Shown here piece after piece: positions 40,561 to 50,410 of a DNA stretch of 64,000 nt. Origin of the DNA: Mesorhizobium sp. M2D.F.Ca.ET.226.01.1.1. GTDB taxonomy: Bacteria; Pseudomonadota; Alphaproteobacteria; Rhizobiales; Rhizobiaceae. The stretch lies in assembly GCF_004022705.2 (NCBI RefSeq), contig NZ_RZOY02000005.1, positions 248,001 to 312,000 on the forward strand, in the 5' to 3' direction. Under the pieces are notes generated by a model. That model was not told the origin of the DNA. It saw only the letters and a program-made list of their open reading frames with translations, and searched no databases. The first letter of the stretch is position 1, and every line of letters begins with the position of its first letter. Both the position numbers and the translations under genes were made by a program.

Positions 40561-43026
40561 ATGCCGGCTTTCTCCCAAGGCCTGGAAAAGGCGCTACATC
40601 AGGCGCTGACATTCGCCAACGAGCGGCATCACGAGTATGCGACGCTCGAACATCTGCTGCTTGCCCTGATCGACGACACCGAGGCGGCCGCCGTCATGCG
40701 CGCCTGCAACGTCGATCTCGATGAGCTCAAGCACACGGTTCTCACCTATATCGACACCGAGCTCGACAACCTGGTCACCGGTTACGACGAGGATTCCAAG
40801 CCGACCGCCGGCTTCCAGCGCGTCATCCAGCGCGCCGTGATCCACGTGCAGTCGTCTGGCCGCGAGGAAGTGTCCGGCGCCAACGTGCTCGTCGCCATCT
40901 TTGCCGAGCGCGAAAGCCATGCCGCCTATTTCCTGCAGGAACAGCAGATGACCCGCTACGACGCGGTCAACTACATCTCGCATGGCATTGCCAAGCGTCC
41001 GGGCGCTTCGGAATCGCGCACCCCGCGCGGCGCCGAGGACGAGCAGGGCGGCCAGAACGGCGCCGAGCCGCAGGAGGAAAACGGCAAGAAGAAGCAGCAG
41101 GACGCGCTGACAGCCTACTGCGTCAACCTCAACAACAAGGCGCGGGCCGGCAAGATCGACCCGCTGATCGGCCGCGACAGCGAGATCAACCGCACCATCC
41201 AGGTGCTGTGCCGCCGCTCCAAGAACAATCCGCTCTATGTCGGCGACCCGGGCGTCGGCAAGACGGCGATCGCCGAGGGGCTGGCCAAGCGCATCGTCGA
41301 AGACGATGTGCCGGAAGTGCTGCAGGATGCCACCATCTTCGCGCTCGACATGGGCACGTTGTTGGCCGGCACCCGCTATCGCGGCGACTTCGAGGAGCGG
41401 CTGAAGCAAGTGGTGAAGGAGCTCGAGGACTATCCGGGCGCGGTGCTGTTCATCGACGAGATCCACACCGTGATCGGTGCGGGCGCCACATCCGGCGGCG
41501 CCATGGATGCATCGAACCTCCTGAAGCCGGCGCTGTCGTCCGGCGCCATCCGCTGCATCGGCTCGACCACCTATAAGGAGTTCCGCCAGTTCTTCGAGAA
41601 GGACCGCGCGCTTGTACGGCGCTTCCAGAAGATCGACGTCAACGAGCCGACCATCGAGGACGCCATCGAGATCATGAAGGGCCTGAAGCCCTATTTCGAG
41701 GAGTTCCACAAGGTTCGCTACACGAGCGAGGCGATCAAGGCCTCGGTCGAGCTGTCGGCGCGCTACATCAACGACCGCAAGCTGCCGGACAAGGCGATCG
41801 ACGTGATCGACGAGACCGGCGCCTCGCAGATGCTGGTGCCGGAGGCCAAGCGCAAGAAGACGATCGGCATCAAGGAGATCGAGGCGACGATCGCCACCAT
41901 GGCGCGCATCCCGCCGAAGACGGTCTCTGCGGATGACGAGAAGGTGCTGCAGGGTCTCGATGTCGAGCTGAAGCGCGTCGTCTACGGCCAGGATACGGCC
42001 ATCACCGCGCTGACCTCGGCGATCAAGCTGGCGCGCGCCGGCCTGCGTGAACCGGAGAAGCCGATCGGCTCCTACCTGTTCTCGGGTCCGACCGGCGTCG
42101 GCAAGACGGAAGTGGCCAAGCAGCTTGCCGCCTCGCTCGGCGTCGAGCTGATCCGCTTCGATATGTCGGAATATATGGAGCGCCACACCGTCTCGCGGCT
42201 GATCGGCGCGCCTCCCGGCTATGTCGGCTTCGACCAGGGCGGCTTGCTCACGGACGGCGTCGACCAGCATCCGCACTGCGTGCTGCTGCTCGACGAAGTT
42301 GAAAAGGCGCATCCGGACCTGTTCAACATCCTGTTGCAGGTGATGGACCATGGCAAGCTGACCGACCATAACGGCAAGCAGATCGACTTCCGCAACGTGA
42401 TCCTGATCATGACCACCAATGCGGGTGCGTCGGATGCGCAGCGCGCGGCGATCGGCTTCGGCTCGACCAAGCGCGAAGGCGACGACGTCGAGGCGATCAA
42501 CCGGCTGTTCACGCCGGAGTTCCGCAACCGCCTAGACGCGATCATCCCGTTCGGTTCGCTGCCGGTGCCGGTGATCCATCAGGTGGTGCAGAAGTTCGTC
42601 ATGCAGCTCGAGGCCCAGCTCTCCGAGCGTGGCGTCACCTTCGACCTGTCGCAGGACGCGATCGCCTGGCTGGCCGACAAGGGATATGACGAGCGCATGG
42701 GCGCGCGGCCGCTCGGCCGCGTCATCCAGGAGCACATCAAGAAGCCGCTCGCGGACGAAGTGCTGTTCGGCAAGCTCAAGAAGGGCGGCACCGTGCGCGT
42801 CACCGTCGAGAAGAAGGAAACCGGCGAGTCCGGCCTGAAGCTCGAGTCGCTCGCCGACGAGTCGCCGGTGCAGCCGAAGAAGGAAGAGCCGGAAGACGCG
42901 CCGAAGCCGAAAAAGGCAGTGGCCAAGAGGCCTGCGCCCAAGAAGGCCGTGGCGCAGAAGCCGGAGCCGAAAGGCAAGGACGGCAACAAGCGCAGCCTTG
43001 TGCCGCAACTGCCGCGCAAGAGCTGA
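40561..43026 (+). CDS. clpA: ATP-dependent Clp protease ATP-binding subunit ClpA
   Basis: An 821-residue Hsp100 unfoldase that feeds proteins into ClpP. Order: double Clp-N domain (1-145), an acidic linker ([20 protein letters not shown]), AAA-1 with Walker A GDPGVGKT (228-235) and [13 protein letters not shown]-2 with GPTGVGKT (509-516), and the ClpP-docking IGF loop (AAIGFGSTK). An unusual C-terminal extension of about 55 residues is rich in Lys, Pro and Ala ([17 protein letters not shown]). It is longer than E. coli ClpA (758). Preceded by GAAGTGAGGTAAC. Confidence 0.96.
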   Translation: MPAFSQGLEKALHQALTFANERHHEYATLEHLLLALIDDTEAAAVMRACNVDLDELKHTVLTYIDTELDNLVTGYDEDSKPTAGFQRVIQRAVIHVQSSGREEVSGANVLVAIFAERESHAAYFLQEQQMTRYDAVNYISHGIAKRPGASESRTPRGAEDEQGGQNGAEPQEENGKKKQQDALTAYCVNLNNKARAGKIDPLIGRDSEINRTIQVLCRRSKNNPLYVGDPGVGKTAIAEGLAKRIVEDDVPEVLQDATIFALDMGTLLAGTRYRGDFEERLKQVVKELEDYPGAVLFIDEIHTVIGAGATSGGAMDASNLLKPALSSGAIRCIGSTTYKEFRQFFEKDRALVRRFQKIDVNEPTIEDAIEIMKGLKPYFEEFHKVRYTSEAIKASVELSARYINDRKLPDKAIDVIDETGASQMLVPEAKRKKTIGIKEIEATIATMARIPPKTVSADDEKVLQGLDVELKRVVYGQDTAITALTSAIKLARAGLREPEKPIGSYLFSGPTGVGKTEVAKQLAASLGVELIRFDMSEYMERHTVSRLIGAPPGYVGFDQGGLLTDGVDQHPHCVLLLDEVEKAHPDLFNILLQVMDHGKLTDHNGKQIDFRNVILIMTTNAGASDAQRAAIGFGSTKREGDDVEAINRLFTPEFRNRLDAIIPFGSLPVPVIHQVVQKFVMQLEAQLSERGVTFDLSQDAIAWLADKGYDERMGARPLGRVIQEHIKKPLADEVLFGKLKKGGTVRVTVEKKETGESGLKLESLADESPVQPKKEEPEDAPKPKKAVAKRPAPKKAVAQKPEPKGKDGNKRSLVPQLPRKS

Positions 43027-43050
43027 TAGGCCTTATCCCGAATTGCAGAA

Positions 43051-43074
43051 AAGCCCCGGCGACGGGGCTTTTTT
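43051..43074 (+). terminator. Rho-independent terminator after clpA
   Basis: AAGCCCC and GGGGCTT pair around GGCGAC and run into six T. Lies 24 bases after the clpA stop. Confidence 0.9.
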
Positions 43075-43254
43075 GTTGCGAGGGAGAACGTGAAAATGCC
43101 GCACGGATCTTGCCGGCGTTTTCGGGCAGGGGTTGTGGTTGCCCGCGTGGCCGATGTCCTCCAACCGCCAATAGATTTTCCTGGATCAATGGAAAGACGA
43201 TGCGCCGCTTTCGGTGCGGTCGCATCCCGTGGCCGCGCATGCTATGGCCGGCAT

Positions 43255-43992
43255 ATGTCGACTTGGACCTCGGACGCCACAGCGCTTCGTTCCATCTGGT
43301 TCCTGCGTGGTGTCCGCGCGGCCTTTTCCCTGCCTGGCCTGATCCTCGTCAGCTCGTTCATTGGCTTTGCCGCCTTGGCGAAAGACGCCGGGGTCACGGC
43401 CACACAGGCCGCTTTCATGACCGGAACGGTGTGGGCGCTGCCATCCATGGTCGTGCTGGTGGGCGCGATTGCGTCGGGAGCGGCGCTGCCGGCGGCAATC
43501 CTCGCCGTCACGTTGTCGGCGATACGTCTGATGCCGATGGTGATGGCGCTAGCACCCGAGATGCGCGCCGGGAAAACCCGGCAATGCGTGCTCTATCTCC
43601 TGGCGCATTTCGTGGCCGTGACCTCCTGGGTGCTGGCCATGGAGCGCCTCAAGCGCGTCCCGCCTCACATGCGTACGACTTACTATGCCGGCCTCGGCGG
43701 CACGCTGGTGACGACGAATGTCATCGTCGTGACCGTCGTCTATGCGGTGGCGGATGCGCTGCCGTCCGCCGTTTCGGCGGCGTTGCTGATGTTGACGCCG
43801 ATGTATTTCCTGACCTCGTTGTGGGGGTCCGCACGCGAACGGGCAGGGCACGTGGCAATGGTCCTGGGTCTCGTCCTCGGACCGGTCTTCCACATAGTGT
43901 TGCCGCAGATCGATTTGCTGGTTGCCGGACTGATCGGCGGCACGGTCGCCTATGGCTCGCAATTGTGGCGGCGCAAGGTGCGCGCGGCGTGA
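43255..43992 (+). CDS. azlC: AzlC family branched-chain amino acid exporter subunit
   Basis: A 245-residue membrane protein with about seven hydrophobic segments. It is the large subunit of an AzlCD two-component exporter, a type linked to branched-chain amino acid efflux in Bacillus and Corynebacterium (BrnFE). Typical phrases: GFAALAKDAGVTATQAAFMT, LPAAILAVTLSAIRLMPMVM. The start at 43255 gives a normal N-terminus. Its stop overlaps the azlD GTG start. Substrate not shown by sequence alone. Confidence 0.85.
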   Translation: MSTWTSDATALRSIWFLRGVRAAFSLPGLILVSSFIGFAALAKDAGVTATQAAFMTGTVWALPSMVVLVGAIASGAALPAAILAVTLSAIRLMPMVMALAPEMRAGKTRQCVLYLLAHFVAVTSWVLAMERLKRVPPHMRTTYYAGLGGTLVTTNVIVVTVVYAVADALPSAVSAALLMLTPMYFLTSLWGSARERAGHVAMVLGLVLGPVFHIVLPQIDLLVAGLIGGTVAYGSQLWRRKVRAA

Positions 43993-44339
43993 GTTACTTT
44001 TCCAGCGGCGCCTGGTGGTGGCCATACCTGTTCATTCTCGTCGCCGGTTTCGCCGCGACGGATATCTGGCGCTTCCTCGGTGTCTATCTTAGCGGCAAGC
44101 TTTCCGAAGATTCAGACCTGCTGGTACTGGTTCGCACCATGGCGACGGCGCTTGTTGCCGCCGTCATCGGCAACCTGATTGTCTTTCCAGGCGGCGCGCT
44201 TGCGCACACTTCGCTTGGCTTGAGGATAGCGGCGGCGGCCCTAGGTTTCGTCGCCTATCTGGTGGCGGGAAAGCGCATGGTCGTCGGCATCGCCACAGCC
44301 GAGTTTCTGCTGCTGGCGGGACTTTGTCTGAACTTTTGA
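43989..44339 (+). CDS. azlD: AzlD family transporter subunit
   Basis: A 116-residue membrane protein with four helices, the small partner of AzlC. It starts at a GTG overlapping the azlC stop (GTGA), so translation is coupled. Sequence PYLFILVAGFAATDIWRFLG and GKLSEDSDLLVLVRTMATAL is typical of the family. Confidence 0.85.
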   Translation: MSYFSSGAWWWPYLFILVAGFAATDIWRFLGVYLSGKLSEDSDLLVLVRTMATALVAAVIGNLIVFPGGALAHTSLGLRIAAAALGFVAYLVAGKRMVVGIATAEFLLLAGLCLNF

Positions 44340-44351
44340 TTTCGGCCCATC

Positions 44352-44780
44352 TCAGCCCGCCAGAGCCGCCCGGATCTTGCCGGCATTCTCGGCCAGCACC
44401 TCCGGCCTCTCCATCTGGCCGGAATGCGGCTTCAGCGGCACGCCTTCGAAGCGCGGCACGACGTGGACATGGAGATGGTAGACGGTCTGTCCCGAAGCCG
44501 GCTCGTTGAACTGCATGATGGTGACGCCGTCGGCATCGAAAGCCTTTTTCACCGCCACGGCCACCTTCTGCACGACCGCAAACAGCGGAGCGAACGTTGC
44601 CGGATCGGCGTCGAGCATGTTGCGAGACGGCGCCTTCGGCACGACCAGCGTGTGGCCCGTGCCTTGCGGCATCACGTCCATGAAGGCGACGACGGCGTCG
44701 TCCTCATAGACGCGGTGCGATGGAATCTCGCCGCGCAGGATTTTCGCGAAGATGTTGCCGGGATCATAGGCTTCAGCCAT
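44352..44780 (-). CDS. HIT family hydrolase
   Basis: A 142-residue histidine-triad nucleotide hydrolase or transferase. The triad HLHVHVV is at residues 102-108 (H102, H104, H106), with IMQFNEPASGQTVYHLHVHV as the family signature. Such proteins cleave nucleoside phosphoramidates or similar substrates. Start at 44780 gives the standard N-terminus (NIFAKILRGEIPSHRVYEDD); the open frame upstream is not conserved-looking. Convergent with azlD. Confidence 0.92.
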   Translation of the reverse strand: MAEAYDPGNIFAKILRGEIPSHRVYEDDAVVAFMDVMPQGTGHTLVVPKAPSRNMLDADPATFAPLFAVVQKVAVAVKKAFDADGVTIMQFNEPASGQTVYHLHVHVVPRFEGVPLKPHSGQMERPEVLAENAGKIRAALAG

Positions 44781-44888
44781 GGCGGGACGCTCCCAATTGC
44801 ATTCGCCGTCCGGTGTAGCGAAGCCGCATCCGAGCGGCAAGGCGATTGGCGCGATCTGCCGGCAAGCCGCCTTTTTCGCTGCCCAAGA

Positions 44889-46103
44889 TTATTCGTGAAG
44901 ATCTTTGCGGAACGGCGTGTGCTCCTCGAGATATTCGCCCATACGCTCGACCTCGCGCCGCTCGCGCCTGAGGTAATCGGCAACGGCGTTGCGCAGGCCG
45001 GGATGCGAGATGTAGTGCGCCGAATGCATGGTCACCGGCCGATAGCCGCGCGCCAACTTGTGCTCACCTTGTGCGCCGGCTTCCACCACCTTGAGCTTGC
45101 GCTCGATGGCGAAGTCGATCGCCTGATGGTAGCAGACCTCGAAATGCAGGAAAGGGTGGTCCTCGATGCAGCCCCAGTTGCGGCCGTACAGCGCGTCGGA
45201 ACCGATGAAGTTGATGGCGCCGGCGATGTAGCGGCCATTGCGCTTTGCCATCACCAGAAGGATGTCGTCGGCCATGCGTTCGCCGATCAGCGAGAAGAAC
45301 TGGCGGTTGAGGTAGGGCCGGCCCCATTTGCGGCCGCCGGTATCCATGTAAAAGGCGAAGAAATCGTCCCAGGCTTTTTCGGTGATGTCCTTGCCGGTCA
45401 GCCAGTCGATCGAGATGCCGTCGGCGAGCGCCTCGCGACGTTCCTTCTTCATCGCCTTGCGCTTGCGCGAGGCCAGCGTGGCGAGGAAGTCGTCATAGGT
45501 CGAAAAGCCTTCGTTGAAGAAATGGAACTGCTGGTCGGTGCGATGCAGGAAGCCGGCCGCTTCCAGCGTCGCGACATCGGGCTCGTTGGCGAAGGTGACG
45601 TGCGCGGATGAGACGCCGAGCTTGTCGGTCACGAGCTTCAGGCCCTCCGCCAGGCCTGCCCGCACCGCGCCTTCACTCTCGCCTTTGCTGACCAGCAGGC
45701 GAGGGCCGGTGACCGGGGTGAACGGCACCGAGCATTGCAGCTTGGGATAGTAGCGGCCGCCGGCGCGCTCGAAGGCGTCCGACCAGCCGTGGTCGAAGAC
45801 ATATTCGCCCTGGCTGTGCGATTTGAGATAGCAGGGAACGGCCCCAAGCAGCCTGCCTTGCGCGGTTTCCAACCTGAGATGATGACCTTGCCAGCCGGTG
45901 CGCCGGATGGCGCAGCCGGAGTCCTCCAAGGCGCTTAGAAAAGCGAATGAAACCAGTGGGTTGTAGCCATTTTCTTTGTCGTTGCGCGTGGTTCCGGCAA
46001 AGCCGTTCCATTCCTCGCAGGTGAACGCGCCGATGCCCGCCGCGACGCGGATCGCATAGTCCGCGTTCGCTTCTTGTCCATCATCGTCGTCGCCTTGATC
46101 CAT
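44889..46103 (-). CDS. DUF482 / FemAB-like GNAT-fold protein
   Basis: A 404-residue protein of the DUF482 family, sometimes labelled peptidogalycan biosynthesis protein. It has a two-lobed GNAT-like fold similar to FemAB aminoacyl transferases. Characteristic segments: FLSALEDSGCAIRRTGWQGH, VFDHGWSDAFERAGGRYYPK and GRYIAGAINFIGSDALYGRN. Its natural substrate is unknown. The first residues are acidic (MDQGDDDDGQ). No signal peptide; probably cytoplasmic. Confidence 0.85.
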   Translation of the reverse strand: MDQGDDDDGQEANADYAIRVAAGIGAFTCEEWNGFAGTTRNDKENGYNPLVSFAFLSALEDSGCAIRRTGWQGHHLRLETAQGRLLGAVPCYLKSHSQGEYVFDHGWSDAFERAGGRYYPKLQCSVPFTPVTGPRLLVSKGESEGAVRAGLAEGLKLVTDKLGVSSAHVTFANEPDVATLEAAGFLHRTDQQFHFFNEGFSTYDDFLATLASRKRKAMKKERREALADGISIDWLTGKDITEKAWDDFFAFYMDTGGRKWGRPYLNRQFFSLIGERMADDILLVMAKRNGRYIAGAINFIGSDALYGRNWGCIEDHPFLHFEVCYHQAIDFAIERKLKVVEAGAQGEHKLARGYRPVTMHSAHYISHPGLRNAVADYLRRERREVERMGEYLEEHTPFRKDLHE

Positions 46104-46193
46104 GGGGCTTATTTAAGCTCCGCCCGGGCCGCTACAAGTCACGTTTGAGGCACTTCGGATTTCAGGTCGTTTCGATTCTGGAATCATCTGCCT

Positions 46194-46922
46194 CTAGGCG
46201 ACTTTCACCAGATCTGGCTCAAAGCCCTCGAAGGTCATCTGGTCGGCATATTTGAAGGTGAGGTCGACCGCCGGCTGGTCATGCACGGTCCAGGTGATGA
46301 CAGGCATTTTGAGCTTCTCGCGGACGAAGCTGACGAAGGGGTTCGGCAGATCGCCGGCGGCATAGGAGGTGAAGGCGAGGTCGTGCGCCAGCATGGCGAA
46401 ATGCGCTTCGATCAACTGGTTGTCCCTGCCGTAAGCGGTTAGCCCGCCGGGGATGCCCGGCGCGTCCTTGGCGAAATCGCGGATCAGCCAGTGATCGAAC
46501 GACATGATCGCGACCTTGCCCTTGTAGGGCTTGAGCAGCCGGCCGACGCTTGCAACAAGGCCCGTGTCGTGGCCGGGTACACCTTTCAGCTCGACAACCA
46601 GCGGCACGCGGCCGTCGATCAGGTCGAGCGCTTCCTGCAACGTCGGCACATGGTCCTTGGTCCCGCCGATCCTCAGCGTCGCCAGCTCGGCCGCGGTGCG
46701 TTGCCAGACGAACCCGTCCTGGCCGGTCAGCCGTTTCAGGTCGCCGTCATGGATGATGACCGGGACGCCGTCCGACGAGATATGCACGTCACATTCGATG
46801 GCATAGCCGCGCTCGGCCGCCGCGGCGAAAGCCGACAGCGTGTTTTCCCAGCGCGTCTTGTTCATGTCGTGAAAACCGCGATGGGCGACAGGCCGCGCGA
46901 TCAGCCAAGACAGGTCGGTCAT
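46194..46922 (-). CDS. Glycerophosphodiester phosphodiesterase family protein
   Basis: A 242-residue TIM-barrel phosphodiesterase that hydrolyses glycerophosphodiesters to glycerol 3-phosphate. Catalytic segments: PVAHRGFHD with His-Arg, ENTLSAFAAAAERGYAIECD with Glu and Asp, PVIIHDGDLKRLTG with the second His, and VELKG. The open frame extends further upstream but this start follows GTGAGGCGTGAA and lies 8 bases after the ridA stop. No signal peptide, so a cytoplasmic UgpQ-like role is likely. Confidence 0.9.
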   Translation of the reverse strand: MTDLSWLIARPVAHRGFHDMNKTRWENTLSAFAAAAERGYAIECDVHISSDGVPVIIHDGDLKRLTGQDGFVWQRTAAELATLRIGGTKDHVPTLQEALDLIDGRVPLVVELKGVPGHDTGLVASVGRLLKPYKGKVAIMSFDHWLIRDFAKDAPGIPGGLTAYGRDNQLIEAHFAMLAHDLAFTSYAAGDLPNPFVSFVREKLKMPVITWTVHDQPAVDLTFKYADQMTFEGFEPDLVKVA

Positions 46923-46930
46923 TTCACGCC

Positions 46931-47395
46931 TCACTCGACTTCGAAGATCGCTTCGATCTCGACCGCGGCATTGAGCGGCAGCGAGGCGGTGCCGACAGCG
47001 GAGCGGGCATGCTTGCCGCGCTCGCCGAGGGCCGCGACCAGAAAGTCGGAGGCGCCGTTGGCGACCAGATGCTGCTCGACGAAATCCGGCGCGGAAGCGA
47101 CGAAGACGGTGATCTTGACCAGCCGGCGGATCTTCTCGAGATCGCCCAGGGCAGCCTTGGCCTGCGCCAGGATGTTGATGGCGCAGTATTTCGCGCCCTC
47201 CTTGCCGGCGGCCGTGTCGATGTCGCGGCCGAGCAGCCCGCTTGCCTGCAGCTTGCCGTCCTTCAATGGCAGCTGGCCGGCGGTGAACAGCATGTTGCCG
47301 GTGCGGCAATAGGGCACGTAGTTGGCGGCAGGCGCGGCGGCGGCCGGAATGGTCACGCCGAGATCGCTTAGCCGCTTTTCGATTGTTTCGCTCAT
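46931..47395 (-). CDS. RidA family protein
   Basis: A 154-residue RidA/YjgF-type protein. RidA deaminates reactive enamine and imine intermediates from PLP enzymes; this longer subgroup (about 150 residues, starting IEKRLSDLGVTIPAAAAPAA) may differ in substrate. The conserved Arg lies in KHARSAVGTASLPLNAAVEI near the C-terminus. In operon with the GDPD gene, 8 bases apart. Confidence 0.88.
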   Translation of the reverse strand: MSETIEKRLSDLGVTIPAAAAPAANYVPYCRTGNMLFTAGQLPLKDGKLQASGLLGRDIDTAAGKEGAKYCAINILAQAKAALGDLEKIRRLVKITVFVASAPDFVEQHLVANGASDFLVAALGERGKHARSAVGTASLPLNAAVEIEAIFEVE

Positions 47396-47533
47396 TGGTT
47401 TTCCCTATTGCTGGAAGACGCCGCGTTGGCCGGGCCGAAATTGCTATTTTTGCCTCGCTTCCGCCACGACTTTTTTTAAGCTGGACTATCTTTCCCTGCG
47501 GCCTGCCCATGACCGCGACGATCGGAGCAACGT

Positions 47534-48364
47534 ATGCGCGCAACGCGCCTTTTCCTCGCCGCCGCCTGCATCTCGGCGGCGTATCCGATGGCGCCGGCCT
47601 TTGCGGTGCCGGCGTTGCAGGCGCATCGCGCCGTCTACGATCTGACGCTCAACAAAGCGTCCGACCGTTCGGGCATCACCGGCATCACCGGCCGCATGGT
47701 CTATGAGTTCAACGGCTCGGCCTGCGAAGGTTATACGGTCAAGTTCCGCTTCGTTACCCAGATCGTCACCAACGACAACACCAGGCTGACCGACCAGCAG
47801 ACGACGACTTTCGAGGACGCCGAAGGCAAGACCTTTTCCTTCGTGACCAAATCCTTCGTCGACCAGAACCTCGACAAGGAGGTGAGAGGCACCGCCACCA
47901 GGGAGGCGAAGGGCCTCAAGGTTGATATCGACAAGCCGGAGAAGAGCAGCCTCGAGCTCGCGGCCACGCAGTTCCCGACCCAGCATCTGGTCGAGCTGAT
48001 CGGCAAGGCCGAGAATGGTGAGAACTTCTACCAGACCAATCTGTTCGACGGCTCCGAGGACGCCAACAAGGTGATGGCCACTACCGTCATCGTCGGCAAG
48101 AAGACTGATGCCGACAAGACGGATCCGGAAGCGCCGGCGCTAGCCAAGCTCGCCTCGGACAAATATTGGCCGGTCGACATCGCCTATTTCGACGATACCG
48201 ACAAAAGCGGCGAGGAGGTGCCGGAGTACCGGATCAGCTTCAAGCTGCACGAGAACGGCATCACCCGCGACCTCGTCATGGACTATGGCGACTTCTCGAT
48301 GACCGGCAAGCTGGTGAACCTGTCGCTGTTCGACCAGACCAAGCCTTGCCCGGCTTCGAAATAG
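47534..48364 (+). CDS. eipB: Cell envelope integrity protein EipB (DUF1849)
   Basis: A 276-residue periplasmic protein of the EipB/DUF1849 family. Signal peptide at 1-24 (ending APAFA). The mature beta-sheet protein has two Cys, in GSACEGY and KPCPASK, that form a disulfide in the Brucella homologue. In Brucella abortus EipB is needed for envelope integrity under stress. Typical start of the mature part: LQAHRAVYDLTLNKASDRSG. Divergent from ridA. Confidence 0.9.
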   Translation: MRATRLFLAAACISAAYPMAPAFAVPALQAHRAVYDLTLNKASDRSGITGITGRMVYEFNGSACEGYTVKFRFVTQIVTNDNTRLTDQQTTTFEDAEGKTFSFVTKSFVDQNLDKEVRGTATREAKGLKVDIDKPEKSSLELAATQFPTQHLVELIGKAENGENFYQTNLFDGSEDANKVMATTVIVGKKTDADKTDPEAPALAKLASDKYWPVDIAYFDDTDKSGEEVPEYRISFKLHENGITRDLVMDYGDFSMTGKLVNLSLFDQTKPCPASK

Positions 48365-48446
48365 CGATTCCCGACGATCGGCGACCCGGCTTGTGGGCCC
48401 GGCCTCAAGGCGCCATGTGTGAGGCTTACCAAGTGCGGCGAGCCTG

Positions 48447-48725
48447 ATGGCAGTCTATGTCGATGCGGCGATCTGGAAATGGGCCGGCCACCGCTGGTGC
48501 CACCTGCTTGCCGACGAGGTCGATGAACTGCATCGCTTCGCCGCCGAACTTGGCGTCAAACGCTCGTCCTACCAGGGGCCGCCCAAGACGTCGGCGCCGC
48601 ACTACGATATAACCGGCTTCGAGCGCGACCGCGCGGTGCGGCTCGGGGCCGTCGAATGCAGCCGCGAGGAGATCGTGACGGTCTTCCGCCGTGTGCGGGT
48701 GCCGAATGGGAAGGTGAGACGATGA
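48447..48725 (+). CDS. DUF4031 domain protein
   Basis: A 92-residue protein of the DUF4031 family, starting MAVYVDAAIWKWAGHRWCHL. Conserved Trp/His/Tyr residues (HYDITGFERDRAVRLGA) suggest a small enzyme or binding domain, but function is unknown. Its stop overlaps the lysE start (ATGA). Confidence 0.82.
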   Translation: MAVYVDAAIWKWAGHRWCHLLADEVDELHRFAAELGVKRSSYQGPPKTSAPHYDITGFERDRAVRLGAVECSREEIVTVFRRVRVPNGKVRR

Positions 48726-49333
48726 CGGTGACGGCGTTCCTGGCCTATTGCGTCGCAATCACATTGGCAGCCGCCACGCCCGGACCGGCGATGTTCGCGG
48801 TCATCACCAATGGTCTGTCACGTGGGTTTTTGCGCGCTTTCATAGCCGGTGTAGGGGTCGCCGCGGGTGACGCCGTGCTGGTCACCCTGGCGCTGCTCGG
48901 ACTGGTGGCGCTTGCCCAAACCTTCGAATGGATTTTTCTTTTGCTGAAATACGCGGGCGCCGCGTACCTCGTCTTTCTCGGGATCAGGATGTGGCGAGCC
49001 GCCGCCAAGCAACCGGACGAATCTCCTCGGTCGCAGGCGCGGCTGTCGCGGTCCTTCATTCTCGGCGCCTCCATTGCGCTCGGCAATCCGAAGGGGATTC
49101 TCTTCCACGCCTCCATCATGCCACTGATCTTGAACCTCGACACCATGACCTTTGCCGATGGCCTGCTCGTGGTGCTTGTCGTGATCAGCGTGAATGTCAT
49201 TACGATGGGCATCTACGCCGCGATGGCCGGCCGGGCAGCCGGGTGGTTCAACACCCCGAGGCGCATGCGCCTGATGAACAGGTTCGCCGGCGGTGCGATG
49301 ATCGGCACCGGTGCGCTGATTGCCGCACGTTGA
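48722..49333 (+). CDS. LysE/RhtB family amino acid exporter
   Basis: A 203-residue inner-membrane protein with about six helices, of the LysE/RhtB superfamily that exports amino acids such as threonine or homoserine. Signature ATPGPAMFAVITNGLSRG near the N-terminus, then KYAGAAYLVFLGIRMWR and ALGNPKGILFHASIMPLIL. Substrate unknown. Translationally coupled to the DUF4031 gene. The open frame before the ATG overlaps the DUF4031 gene and is not conserved-looking. Confidence 0.9.
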   Translation: MTVTAFLAYCVAITLAAATPGPAMFAVITNGLSRGFLRAFIAGVGVAAGDAVLVTLALLGLVALAQTFEWIFLLLKYAGAAYLVFLGIRMWRAAAKQPDESPRSQARLSRSFILGASIALGNPKGILFHASIMPLILNLDTMTFADGLLVVLVVISVNVITMGIYAAMAGRAAGWFNTPRRMRLMNRFAGGAMIGTGALIAAR

Positions 49334-49509
49334 GCCGCGCAGCGATGCACGGCTTGCGTTTGCCGGACTTCCCCTCTATATGCGCGCTCATTCCACACAC
49401 GGACTTTGGTGTCTGCCCGGGAGAAATCCGGCTGAAACCTCCGGTGGCATTAGGACATCCCGTCCGAAATGCCTGTGTCCGTGGAGGCCAACCGGAAAGG
49501 AACTAAAGA

Positions 49510-50289
49510 ATGGCTCTGCCAGATTTCAGCATGCGCCAGCTTTTGGAAGCTGGTGTTCACTTCGGCCACCAGACCCATCGCTGGAACCCGAAGATGGCGC
49601 CCTACATCTATGGCGCCCGCAACAACATCCACATCATCGACCTGTCGCAGACGGTGCCGCTGCTGCACCAGGCGCTCAAGCAGGTGTCCGACACCGTCGC
49701 CAAGGGCGGCCGCGTGCTGTTCGTCGGCACCAAGCGCCAGGCGTCCGACATCGTCGCCGACGCCGCGCAGCGTTCGGCTCAGTACTATGTCAACTCGCGT
49801 TGGCTGGGCGGCATGCTGACCAACTGGAAGACGATCTCGAACTCGATCCAGCGCCTGCGCAAGCTCGACGAGACGCTGGCCGGCGAGGCCCAGGGCCTCA
49901 CCAAGAAGGAGCGCTTGAACCTCGATCGTGAGCGCGAGAAGCTCAACAAGGCTCTCGGCGGTATCAAGGACATGGGCTCGACCCCGGACCTGATGTTCGT
50001 CATCGACACCAACAAGGAAGCGATCGCCATCCTCGAGGCCAAGCGCCTCGGCATTCCGGTCGTGGCCATCATCGATTCGAACTGCGACCCGGACAAGATT
50101 GATTTCCCGATCCCCGGCAACGATGACGCGGCGCGCGCCATCCAGCTCTATTGCGATCTGATCGCCAAGGCCGCCATCGACGGCATCGCCCGCCAACAGG
50201 GCGCGCTCGGCGTCGACATCGGCGCTTCGGCCGAGGCTCCGGTCGAGCCGGCACTCGACGCTCCGGCCACCGAAGCTCCGGAAGCTTGA
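49510..50289 (+). CDS. rpsB: 30S ribosomal protein S2
   Basis: A 259-residue ribosomal protein S2. Clear family sequence: [60 protein letters not shown] and [20 protein letters not shown]. An Ala/Glu/Pro-rich C-terminal tail is normal in alphaproteobacteria. GGAAAGGAACTAAAGA precedes the start. Followed by a hairpin terminator and tsf. Confidence 0.98.
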   Translation: MALPDFSMRQLLEAGVHFGHQTHRWNPKMAPYIYGARNNIHIIDLSQTVPLLHQALKQVSDTVAKGGRVLFVGTKRQASDIVADAAQRSAQYYVNSRWLGGMLTNWKTISNSIQRLRKLDETLAGEAQGLTKKERLNLDREREKLNKALGGIKDMGSTPDLMFVIDTNKEAIAILEAKRLGIPVVAIIDSNCDPDKIDFPIPGNDDAARAIQLYCDLIAKAAIDGIARQQGALGVDIGASAEAPVEPALDAPATEAPEA

Positions 50290-50292
50290 TAA

Positions 50293-50320
50293 GGAAGGCC
50301 GGGTTCCGGCCTTCCTCTTT
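50293..50320 (+). terminator. Hairpin terminator between rpsB and tsf
   Basis: GGAAGGCCGG and CCGGCCTTCC form a perfect 10-bp stem with loop GTT, followed by TCTTT. It sits directly after the rpsB stop and probably reduces read-through into tsf, so that S2 and EF-Ts levels differ. Confidence 0.75.
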
Positions 50321-50410
50321 CCAATAAATTGGCGCGCTAAAGCGCTTCTGCCGAGCGCATCACCCGAGTCCCGGTTGGGGCGTCGGCGCATTTGAAACAA
50401 AGAGGCGACA

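Noticed and set aside
40594..42369. Long open frame on the minus strand opposite clpA (also similar ones opposite glpV, gatA, frr-cdsA, bamA and lpxA)
   Set aside because: High-GC codon bias leaves long open antisense frames. These have low-complexity Arg/His/Val-rich translations, no ribosome-binding sites and lie fully opposite conserved genes.
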